This document shows, piece after piece, positions 15,172 to 21,852 of a stretch of DNA of 22,405 nucleotides (the stretch's first letter is position 1; each line of letters begins with the position of its first letter). The notes below the pieces were generated by a model. It was given only the letters and a program-made list of their open reading frames with translations. It did no database searches and was not told the DNA's origin. Made by a program: the position numbers and the translations under genes. The stretch is taken from assembly GCA_946491675.1 (NCBI GenBank), contig CAMLYN010000004.1, positions 1 through 22,405 on the forward strand, read 5' to 3'. The DNA is from an uncultured Mycoplasmatota bacterium. GTDB lineage: Bacteria > Bacillota_I > Bacilli_A > RF39 > UBA660.

Positions 15172-17466
15172 TTAAAATTTATTTATTATATCTTTTATTT
15201 TTGAAATGACTTGATTCTTGCTTTCAGATTTATTTGTTTTCTTTCCTGTCAATAATGTATATATTTCATTTAATTCTTGTCTTGTGTATTTTGATAGTAA
15301 TTTAAGGATATACTCTTGAAGAACTTCTTCAAGAATAGGTTTTATCGGGTTATAATTAGAAAGAGAAAACAAAAAATTACTGTCTTTTAAAGAAATAAAC
15401 TGACGAACCAAAATTATTTTATTATTCAATTTATCATTCAATCTTTCTAAAAAAATTGTTATATAATTTTTTGTTGTTTCTTCATTTCCAGAGAATATAT
15501 TATATATGGTTAAAAAATACTTGAAAAAATGCTCAAACTGAAAATCATCATCAATATTATTATAATTACTAAACAACGCATCTTCATATAATGTTAGGAA
15601 CTGATTTCTTATAGTTTCATTTTCTTTGTTAAATATTAGTATTTTATCAGCAATATCACAATAAAATCTATCTGTTTTTGATTGAATTATTCTTTTATTT
15701 TGATTAAATATTTTTATATATTGTATAGCCGTATCAAAAGTTTTTATAAATAAACGATGATATTCTTCTCTATTCTTTTCATTATCAAATAAAATATATA
15801 ATTTTAATGATGTTTCAATTAACAAGCTACACATCGACAATACAAATATATCGCAAGATATAAAATATCCCGAGTTATGTAAAATTTCTAGGTTTTTCAT
15901 AACATTTTTATTATCCAAAAAATCTGCTAAACATTTATAGTTATTTGCTTTAGATAGTTCTAAATCAATTATTTTTCCCTCTTTCGAAATGTTACTGTTG
16001 AAAAAAGTTATATATATTTTTGATATCGAAATGTCGCAGATATCATTAAATATATAATCTAAATATATTCTAGCTCCATCTTTTTCTAATATTAAATTTC
16101 TATTTTTAACTAATAAGTTTAAACTGATTTTTAGCGTTCTAAATATTTCTTTTAAATAAACCTCTTTATATTCGTTTTTACTGAACAAAACACTATATAA
16201 TCCAATAGTTATTAATCCTTGTATATTTCTATAATTCATAAGTGATTTGTTTTTCAATGCTTGCTCGGATAATTGTGACATTGTATCACAATAGTTTTTA
16301 TCAACTAATTCTTCAAAATATTTTCTATTACTTATAAATAAAAATTTAAATACATTTATTGTTTGAAATAACATATTTTCATTATTAAAGTCTACAATAT
16401 ATCCTATCATTTTTAAATAATAAATAAAAATTATTTTTATTGTTAATTCTAATTGCTGATTATTTATATATCTGTTATCCTTACCAGCAAATAATAAATC
16501 TTTGTACATCATTTCAATTATATACAAATTATCTTTGTTTCTATTTTCTAATGATAATCTAGCATAATCATCAAGATATTCTAATAGATATCGTTCTATA
16601 AATGTGTCATTTGCCTTCAAAGAAACTGTTTCACTTATTAATGGAATAGAATAGTCGTTAAATTTATTCTTTCTCTGTTCTAATCTTACTTTTGAAATGT
16701 CATAAAGTGTTTGTATTCCATCACCAAAAATAATTGGATCATCAAACGATTTTTTAATTATTAAATTTATACATTGGGTATATACGATAAAAATAGAACT
16801 CATTTGTCTAATAATGAATAAATCTTGATGTTTAAGATAATTATATTTTGTTTCAAATTTCTGGTAATTTTTATCTATTTTTTCTCCTACATTATATAAA
16901 TAAACAACTCTTTTTTTTATTTCTTTTAAAATACTATTTTTGCTTAATTTATTAGAAATGTTAGCTAACTCTAATCCAAAAATAAGCAAAATACTTAAAA
17001 TTGATAAATAATAAAACACAATAAAGTATGATAATTTAATGTTAAAAATTTCTGTATTAGGGAAAAATAGAAAAATTATAATTATGATAAATAAATATCC
17101 ATATTGAATATACGTGTCAACTTTGGCATCAAACAATTTTTGAAAAACCGAATTCATATATTCATTTAATGCCTGTTGTTTGAAGGTTTTTAACGAAAAA
17201 ATAAGTGCACTAAATCCAACTAATCCTATACCTGTATCAATATATAATGAATAATATTTCGAATACATGTCTACAATATTATATATAGGAAGAACGCCAA
17301 TTTGTTGCAACAAATTGATTATACGTGGCAAAAGTATAGTACTTAAAATAACACTAAAAATAATCAAAATATATATTATAGCAGTTCTATAATTAAAAAA
17401 ATGAAGCCTTGCCATGTAAAAATAATTTTTGATTCTCAATATATTTTTATCTATTTTTTCCATCAT
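15172..17466 (-). CDS. Large membrane-anchored protein of unknown function
   Basis: About 764 residues, not recognised. Four hydrophobic segments near the N-terminus are probably transmembrane helices: about 28-47 (ending VILSTILLP), 75-93 (TGIGLVGFSALIFSLK), 120-136 (very Ile/Phe rich) and 146-166. The remaining 590 or so residues are hydrophilic and largely helical, probably cytoplasmic. No nuclease or ATPase motif is visible. An upstream GTG at 17478 is also open, but TGAGGTG at 17478-17484 fits the ATG at 17466 as ribosome site. The leader contains a terminator hairpin. It sits between HEPN-like genes, so a membrane-acting defence component is possible, but nothing in the sequence proves it. 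Confidence 0.7.
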   Translation of the reverse strand: MMEKIDKNILRIKNYFYMARLHFFNYRTAIIYILIIFSVILSTILLPRIINLLQQIGVLPIYNIVDMYSKYYSLYIDTGIGLVGFSALIFSLKTFKQQALNEYMNSVFQKLFDAKVDTYIQYGYLFIIIIIFLFFPNTEIFNIKLSYFIVFYYLSILSILLIFGLELANISNKLSKNSILKEIKKRVVYLYNVGEKIDKNYQKFETKYNYLKHQDLFIIRQMSSIFIVYTQCINLIIKKSFDDPIIFGDGIQTLYDISKVRLEQRKNKFNDYSIPLISETVSLKANDTFIERYLLEYLDDYARLSLENRNKDNLYIIEMMYKDLLFAGKDNRYINNQQLELTIKIIFIYYLKMIGYIVDFNNENMLFQTINVFKFLFISNRKYFEELVDKNYCDTMSQLSEQALKNKSLMNYRNIQGLITIGLYSVLFSKNEYKEVYLKEIFRTLKISLNLLVKNRNLILEKDGARIYLDYIFNDICDISISKIYITFFNSNISKEGKIIDLELSKANNYKCLADFLDNKNVMKNLEILHNSGYFISCDIFVLSMCSLLIETSLKLYILFDNEKNREEYHRLFIKTFDTAIQYIKIFNQNKRIIQSKTDRFYCDIADKILIFNKENETIRNQFLTLYEDALFSNYNNIDDDFQFEHFFKYFLTIYNIFSGNEETTKNYITIFLERLNDKLNNKIILVRQFISLKDSNFLFSLSNYNPIKPILEEVLQEYILKLLSKYTRQELNEIYTLLTGKKTNKSESKNQVISKIKDIINKF

Positions 17467-17484
17467 ATAACACCACACACCTCA

Positions 17485-17528
17485 CAAAAAAATAAGCAGT
17501 ATCTATCTTAAAAGATGAAATACTGCTT
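17485..17528 (-). terminator. Terminator-like hairpin in the leader of the membrane-protein gene
   Basis: On the minus strand AAGCAGTAT pairs with ATACTGCTT (17528-17520 with 17502-17494), with a nested ATCTT/AAGAT stem, followed by A then seven Ts (17492-17486). It can end the glycosylase/HEPN transcript. Because a promoter lies upstream of it at 17542-17570, it also sits in the leader of the next gene, just before the ribosome site. Confidence 0.8.
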
Positions 17529-17541
17529 TTCTTCTATAGAA

Positions 17542-17570
17542 AGTATAGCACATTTTGATTTTTTTCTAAA
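17542..17570 (-). promoter_or_regulatory. Promoter upstream of the leader hairpin
   Basis: The minus strand has TTTAGA (17570-17565), 17 bases, TATACT (17547-17542), with TGC in front of the -10 making it extended. Transcription would start near 17535, only a few bases before the terminator hairpin. Confidence 0.6.
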
Positions 17571-17605
17571 GCAATTTAAAAATGATTTCCTGTTTTTCAT
17601 AAAAT

Positions 17606-18622
17606 TTATGTAACTTTTTTATTATTACTCTTGCTTCTAATTATATATCTTTTTATTGTTTTTTTATTTATATTCTGTGTTTTTAACACTAGTTTGCCCT
17701 TATATTTCTTATAACTGTTAATACAAATTAACAAATAATATGTTGTATGTAAAAGCATTATTGTATCTATTTTGTTATTTGAAAAAAATTCTCCATGTTG
17801 ACTAAGATGTCGCCTTGCTAATTTATGTGTATTTTGTTTATGTCCATATAAAAAATTGATATTTGAGTTTAACATAGTTAAAATCAAAATGTTAATATAG
17901 TTATTACTTTTTTCTTCATTTAAAATTGGAGTAAACAAATTAATTCTATACGTGTCTTTTTTCTTGTTATATACAAAAAAAGCACATAAGGAATCTATTA
18001 CTGAAAACAGGCCTGTATTAACCAATGCGTAATTTCCCATATTATAAGAATCTTTAATTTGTCTGAGTATTTCTGTATGCTTTTTTAATGACATATTAAT
18101 TATATCATCAAAAAGTTTATCAATTAATTGTGTCGTGAAATATTGTTCTAATTTTATATCCATCTGTTCTTCACTATTAACTGTTTGTAATAAACTTATA
18201 ATTTGTTCGCTTTTCATCGAGTAAGGCGGTAACCAAAAATAATCGCTTAACTTTTTAGAAAATTCAATCCAATTAAAAATACTGTCTGGATTTTTCTTTA
18301 ATTCTTCAATTGTATTTTTTAAATCTTCGAAATAAGATGATATTTTAGGTATTGAATTGACTATTTGGTCTATTAAAGGTTTTATATATTCTGTCATTGA
18401 TTCAATTATCTTTTGCATAGAATTTGTCATTTTAATAATTTGAGGATAACTTTTATCAAGTTGTTTGTTTAATTGTTCTGCAAATGGTTCTATAGATTTG
18501 ATTATAGGACTAATTCCTGTTGTATTTACATTATTTAAATTTCCCTTACTTATATCTATTTCTTTCGAACTTACGTTTTTTCTATTATCTATCATTGTTT
18601 TTTGTTTAGCTGTTTCTTTCAT
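17606..18622 (-). CDS. HEPN-like protein coupled to the DNA glycosylase
   Basis: A 338-residue protein. Residues 40-110 form an amphipathic, probably coiled-coil region. The C-terminal half has YNMGNYALVNTGLFSVIDSL (193-212), typical of one HEPN-like toxin group, and LARRHLSQHGEFF (268-280), where Arg271 and His276 give R-x4-H followed by G. A Lys-rich tail follows. AAGGAG lies 7 bases before the ATG, and ATGA joins it to the glycosylase stop codon, so the two are translationally coupled. A likely role is an RNase effector released or activated when the glycosylase partner engages DNA; this is inference. Family assignment rests on the motif and its helical context. Confidence 0.65.
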   Translation of the reverse strand: MKETAKQKTMIDNRKNVSSKEIDISKGNLNNVNTTGISPIIKSIEPFAEQLNKQLDKSYPQIIKMTNSMQKIIESMTEYIKPLIDQIVNSIPKISSYFEDLKNTIEELKKNPDSIFNWIEFSKKLSDYFWLPPYSMKSEQIISLLQTVNSEEQMDIKLEQYFTTQLIDKLFDDIINMSLKKHTEILRQIKDSYNMGNYALVNTGLFSVIDSLCAFFVYNKKKDTYRINLFTPILNEEKSNNYINILILTMLNSNINFLYGHKQNTHKLARRHLSQHGEFFSNNKIDTIMLLHTTYYLLICINSYKKYKGKLVLKTQNINKKTIKRYIIRSKSNNKKVT

Positions 18623-19191
18623 TTTTTTCTCCTTTTTAATTTCTCAAATATTGGAAGATTACCTTTATAACTTTTTGGAGAGATTGGACTAGGGTGATAT
18701 ATTGGTAGTATTTTATATCCATTTACTTCATAAATGTTGCCTACAACATCTGAAAACTTTTTAAATTTAAAGTTTAATATGTTTCTAGTAGGAAATTCTC
18801 CTAAGGTAATTATTAATTTTGGTTTTAATATTTCTAGTTGTTTAAACATTATACTTTTACAATTATTAGAACATATTTTTAGATTTTTTCTTTCAACTGG
18901 ATAACATTTTACTGATTCTATAAAAGTAGTTTCAAATATATCTTTATCAATGATATCAAATAGTTTTTGTAAGATAACTCCACTAGGTAATACCTTGCCA
19001 TTTATATCTTTCCATAGCATATGACTTTTTCGCCATCCATTGTTTGCGGGTGCTTCTCCGATTAAAACAATATCATTATTTTTACCTAAAAATACAGTTG
19101 ATGAGTTTGGAAACTTTTCAACTAAATCTCCACATTTATGACATTTATATACTTCTTTGTCTATTTCTTCTAATAATCTTTTTATATCCAT
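18619..19191 (-). CDS. Uracil-DNA-glycosylase-superfamily protein (family 4-like, Fe-S)
   Basis: A 190-residue member of the UDG superfamily, whose enzymes remove uracil or related bases from DNA. Motif A is GEAPANNG (45-52) and motif B HPSPIS (166-171). Cys17, Cys20, Cys96 and Cys111 have the C-x2-C...C-x14-C spacing of the family-4 4Fe-4S cluster. Classical family 4 reads GEAPG followed by an acidic residue; here it is GEAPANNGWRKS, so activity or substrate may differ. AGGAGT lies about 10 bases before the ATG. The gene is not in a housekeeping context: it overlaps a HEPN-like gene by ATGA, which points to a defence role such as recognising modified or uracil-containing phage DNA. Confidence 0.88.
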   Translation of the reverse strand: MDIKRLLEEIDKEVYKCHKCGDLVEKFPNSSTVFLGKNNDIVLIGEAPANNGWRKSHMLWKDINGKVLPSGVILQKLFDIIDKDIFETTFIESVKCYPVERKNLKICSNNCKSIMFKQLEILKPKLIITLGEFPTRNILNFKFKKFSDVVGNIYEVNGYKILPIYHPSPISPKSYKGNLPIFEKLKRRKK

Positions 19192-19216
19192 ATTACTATT
19201 TACTCCTATTACAAAT

Positions 19217-19225
19217 ATTATAACA
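19217..19225 (-). promoter_or_regulatory. Extended -10 promoter of the glycosylase/HEPN operon
   Basis: The minus strand reads TGTTATAAT (19225-19217), 25 bases before the ATG at 19191. No good -35 stands at 16-18 bases; TTCACA at 21 bases is too far. The identical nonamer precedes hsdM and the gene at 21034. Confidence 0.55.
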
Positions 19226-19271
19226 AACTTCTTTTTAACTGTTTGTGAAGCAAAAAATTAAATCAGATAAA

Positions 19272-19310
19272 ATTGTTGCGGTTTTTGTATTTTCAAAATA
19301 CTGCAATAAT
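19272..19310 (-). terminator. Hairpin at the end of the two-helix membrane-protein gene
   Basis: ATTGTTGC (19272-19279) pairs with GCAATAAT (19303-19310) with one G-T pair, enclosing GTATTTT/AAAATAC (19287-19301). It overlaps the stop codon of the minus-strand gene. The following TTTTATC is a weak T-tail, so termination may be incomplete. Confidence 0.5.
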
Positions 19311-19979
19311 AATCAAGATAAATAATAACAAGAAAATGAAAAGAACACATCTTTCTTTAATGTAATAAAATAATAGCCAAAATCTTGCTATTAGCTCCCT
19401 TTTTAAATTCCAATCAGTTATTTTCATTTTTAAAATTTCTAACGTGTCAACTTTTTCACCGGTAAAATCTTTTTTCATACACGACATTATTCTTGCAGGT
19501 AATACTAAAGCTTTTACTTGTTGAAATAGATTGTTAGATTTTTGTTTATTTAATTTAAAACTGTTGTGTGCATATGAACTTATTGCTTTAATAGTTTCTT
19601 TTGATGAATATATATAACTTTCTGTTTGTACAATTTTAAGAACTTTATTTTGATCTTCTTGACTAATTTCTTTTTTTCCTTGAATATTATTTATTTTAAT
19701 TTGAATTTTGTCATTCTTATCTCTATTAATTTTATTTCGCCTTTCGATGTATTCTATTATTGCTTCTTCATAAGTGGTTGTTAATATGCTACACCAAAAT
19801 TGTAAGTTATTTTCTTGTATTTCTACACCTTTTTGTTTAAAATGCTCAGTTGTAATACTGTTTTTTGTGTTTTTTAACGTTAATTTTGCTGTTATATATG
19901 CCACTGCAATTGTAACAATAAAACTTAATATTTGTATCATATTATCATTATTAATTATATCTTTAAAACTATTAACCAT
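19293..19979 (-). CDS. Two-helix membrane protein of unknown function
   Basis: A 228-residue protein with an N-terminal transmembrane helix (about 14-34, IQILSFIVTIAVAYITAKL) and a C-terminal one (about 211-228, VLFIFLLLFILIIIAVF) enclosing a hydrophilic, mostly helical domain. Nothing is recognised in the middle. It starts 18 bases after the stop of the zinc-ribbon/HEPN-like gene; AGGTGATG lies in that gap as ribosome site, so the two form an operon. A hairpin overlaps its stop codon. The pairing suggests a membrane partner or effector, by analogy with two-gene defence modules; the function is unknown. Confidence 0.7.
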   Translation of the reverse strand: MVNSFKDIINNDNMIQILSFIVTIAVAYITAKLTLKNTKNSITTEHFKQKGVEIQENNLQFWCSILTTTYEEAIIEYIERRNKINRDKNDKIQIKINNIQGKKEISQEDQNKVLKIVQTESYIYSSKETIKAISSYAHNSFKLNKQKSNNLFQQVKALVLPARIMSCMKKDFTGEKVDTLEILKMKITDWNLKRELIARFWLLFYYIKERCVLFIFLLLFILIIIAVF

Positions 19980-19997
19980 AAAACATCACCTAACTTT

Positions 19998-20825
19998 TTA
20001 TAAGACTTTTTGAACATTATTATATTTATTAGATAAAATGTTAGACTTTAAATTAGAAAATACTTTTATACTTTCATTTAGTAAATTGAAATTATCTTCA
20101 ACTGCTTGCCTTGTTATATATGTGCTATTATTATGAATAATTTCATTTCTAAAGTTTCTCAATTTTTCCCACCTACTCATAAAATCTTTAGAAATACTAT
20201 TTACTTTACTATCCAATAAATTATTAAGAAATCCATTGGCTATTATTATACATTGACTAACACCTATTTTCGAATATTGTTTTTTCAAAATTTTTGCCCC
20301 ATTATCTTTAAATGTACAGTTAATTAAACAATTAAAAAAATCATTAAATAAAATTTCAATAACTGAAGCACAGATAATTATAAAAGGTTTTCTCATCTGG
20401 TTATTCATACCAACATATAAGGCTGAACTAATTCCATCTATTTGAATATCATTAAAACCTTGTTTCTGTAATTCTTTTTCTAGTTCATCAAACATAATTG
20501 TATTTTCGTTTCTATCATTGTCTTTATAATTCTCTCTAATTTTATCATATATCTGAATTGAAACATTAATTTTATCTTTTTCTATTGTCACATTTGTTTT
20601 TCTTAGCCAAAGTTTATATTTATCTTTGCACTTTTGATCTTGTTCTATACATTGATTATATATTGAATCGGCTGAAAATATCAAATCATTTGCTTGCAAA
20701 CTTGGATAACTATTTTCGATTGTAATTCTTTCGCCACAGTTACAAGAGATTGTTTTATGTATGATATCAAATTTTGATATATTCAAAATGTTTCCACATT
20801 TATTACATAAAAATATTGTATTCAT
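19998..20825 (-). CDS. Zinc-ribbon protein with HEPN-like C-terminal domain
   Basis: About 275 residues. The N-terminus is a small zinc ribbon: Cys7-x2-Cys10 and Cys28-x-Cys30 from this start (CNKCG, CNCG). The C-terminal half is helical, with ICASVIEILFNDFFN and then KLRNFRNEIIHNN, where Arg226 and His231 form the HEPN R-x4-H motif. I chose the ATG at 20825 because GGTGAT is 6-7 bases upstream; the upstream ATG at 20852 overlaps a likely promoter (-10 at 20844-20849) and lacks a good ribosome site. The first gene of a two-gene operon with the membrane protein at 19293-19979. A nucleic-acid-sensing ribbon joined to an RNase-like domain fits abortive infection, but that is inference. Confidence 0.65.
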   Translation of the reverse strand: MNTIFLCNKCGNILNISKFDIIHKTISCNCGERITIENSYPSLQANDLIFSADSIYNQCIEQDQKCKDKYKLWLRKTNVTIEKDKINVSIQIYDKIRENYKDNDRNENTIMFDELEKELQKQGFNDIQIDGISSALYVGMNNQMRKPFIIICASVIEILFNDFFNCLINCTFKDNGAKILKKQYSKIGVSQCIIIANGFLNNLLDSKVNSISKDFMSRWEKLRNFRNEIIHNNSTYITRQAVEDNFNLLNESIKVFSNLKSNILSNKYNNVQKVL

Positions 20826-20843
20826 TGTTGCATCACCAATATT

Positions 20844-20872
20844 ATTATACATCCGTTTTCTTTATATGTCTT
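20844..20872 (-). promoter_or_regulatory. Candidate promoter of the zinc-ribbon/HEPN operon
   Basis: The minus strand has AAGACA (20872-20867), 17 bases, TATAAT (20849-20844). The start of transcription would fall near 20837, leaving a very short leader before the ATG at 20825. Confidence 0.45.
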
Positions 20873-20925
20873 GCTTTGGTTTAGTTATAACAGTAATTTT
20901 AATTTTTTTTCCATTTCATAAACAA

Positions 20926-20959
20926 AAGACTAGAATTTTCAAGTGACTTGCCCAGTCTT
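20926..20959. repeat. Nested inverted repeat in the divergent intergenic region
   Basis: AAGACT (20926-20931) pairs with AGTCTT (20954-20959), and inside lies the palindrome CAAGTGACTTG (20940-20950). It lies between two divergent genes, so it may be an operator or an old terminator. The rest of 20853-21015 holds only promoters. Confidence 0.4.
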
Positions 20960-20994
20960 CTATATGTTTATTCTATTATTTTAGATTAAAGAAG

Positions 20995-21003
20995 TGTTAT
21001 AAT
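20995..21003 (+). promoter_or_regulatory. Extended -10 promoter of the small + strand gene
   Basis: TGTTATAAT lies 31 bases before the ATG at 21034. There is no clear -35 (TTATTT is the best match). The same nonamer is used twice on the minus strand in this window. Confidence 0.55.
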
Positions 21004-21033
21004 AAAGGCAAATGAATGAGAGGTGTATTTCTT

Positions 21034-21480
21034 ATGATAGATAGAATTTTAATGGAATTATTCGATGAATACGAAAAAGGCAATATGGAAAGCATTATAG
21101 AATTTACTAACAAAACTTTTCCTAACGATGGTACTGATAGGCTTTTCATGGGCTGCCTTTTAATACTTTTTTCTGATATTGTAAGAACGTATAAACCAAG
21201 ATATTTTGCAACAAGAGAGCGTTTATATTCAATTGTCTTGGCCGCAAAAGAAAAGATTGGAAACACTAATTTACTCGCATTTTATATCGAAAAGATAAAT
21301 AGAAATAAAGGAATAAATAAGTATTTAACCGATATTGTCAAAGATAAAAATATAGACAAATATGCAGATTTGATTATAGAATACTTAGATAAGTTTAAAC
21401 CAAACTTTGTTTCAAATATTAAAAATCGATATTCTAATAAGATCGATGAATATATTAAAAAGAGTGAACAAAAGGACTAG
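21034..21480 (+). CDS. Small helical protein of unknown function
   Basis: About 148 residues with no motif I recognise; charged, mostly helical, no membrane segment or signal peptide. One conserved-looking stretch is TDRLFMGCLLILFSDIVRTYKPRYF. I place the start at 21034 because GAGAGGTG precedes it by about 9 bases; an in-frame ATG at 21016 lies before that ribosome site. It has its own promoter and a terminator overlapping the stop codon, so it is a single-gene unit reading away from the defence cluster, towards the tRNA-His fragment. Confidence 0.6.
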   Translation: MIDRILMELFDEYEKGNMESIIEFTNKTFPNDGTDRLFMGCLLILFSDIVRTYKPRYFATRERLYSIVLAAKEKIGNTNLLAFYIEKINRNKGINKYLTDIVKDKNIDKYADLIIEYLDKFKPNFVSNIKNRYSNKIDEYIKKSEQKD

Positions 21481-21509
21481 GATTTTTAAATAAATTTCCT
21501 ACTCTTTTT
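21476..21509 (+). terminator. Terminator of the small + strand gene
   Basis: ACTAGGA (21476-21482) pairs with TCCTACT (21497-21503) with one mismatch, followed by CTTTTT. The stem begins inside the last codons. Confidence 0.55.
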
Positions 21510-21542
21510 ATATAAAACCATAAAGGTTTAATCTTTCAAAAA

Positions 21543-21587
21543 TGGGGCGGAATATCGGATTTGAACCGATACATAATGGAACCACAA
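21543..21587 (-). pseudogene. 3' half of tRNA-His(GTG): probable integration (att) site remnant
   Basis: Read on the minus strand, the segment gives anticodon loop TTGTGGT, stem 3' strand TCCAT, a five-base variable region TATGT, a perfect T-arm (ATCGG-TTCAAAT-CCGAT), acceptor 3' strand ATTCCGC, discriminator C and encoded CCA. GTG plus C73 identifies tRNA-His. The expected 5' stem strand ATGGA is missing: the base order changes right at the anticodon loop, and no D-arm or matching GCGGAAT 5' acceptor strand occurs in the window. A half-tRNA from anticodon loop to CCA is the usual duplicated core of tyrosine-integrase sites. Confidence 0.8.
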
Positions 21588-21852
21588 AGATATATACTTC
21601 ATCTAGCACACTTAAATTATAAATTGATTTATCTTTATAAGATATATCATTTTCCATAGAAAAATCAATGTATTTCATAAAGCGAAAAAAAGATACGATT
21701 TAATTTGATGTAAATCATATCTCTTTGAATTAATTTTGGTATATTTGGAATATTTATTACCCTTCAAATAGTATAACTTTCTCTAGTTTCTGAAACTATG
21801 GTTATATTATAAGTCAATTCAAATTGTGGTTTATTAAATGTTTTGAATGCCT
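21588..21852. other. Gene-free AT-rich stretch beside the tRNA fragment
   Basis: No coding frame is convincing. Three inverted repeats are visible: ATTGATTT/AAATCAAT (21623-21630 with 21662-21669, enclosing ATCTT/AAGAT); GATTTA/TAAATC flanked by AGATA/TATCT at about 21691-21722; and TAGTTTCTGAAACTA at 21784-21798. They could be recombinase or regulator sites at an element end, or part of an untranslated RNA. Nothing identifies an origin or known riboswitch. Confidence 0.35.

Noticed and set aside
18619..19191. Mycoplasma-type genetic code suggested by the very low GC
   Set aside because: TGA serves as a clean stop in the glycosylase, in the 6706-8463 gene and in the membrane-protein gene at 19293, so the standard bacterial code applies.
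20997..21266. Minus-strand open frame opposite the small + strand gene
   Set aside because: The + frame has an extended -10 promoter, a ribosome site and a terminator; the minus frame has none.
21543..21852. Intron-split tRNA-His (group I intron in the anticodon loop)
   Set aside because: No 5' half with a GCGGAAT acceptor strand or a D-arm is present upstream on the minus strand, up to the window edge.
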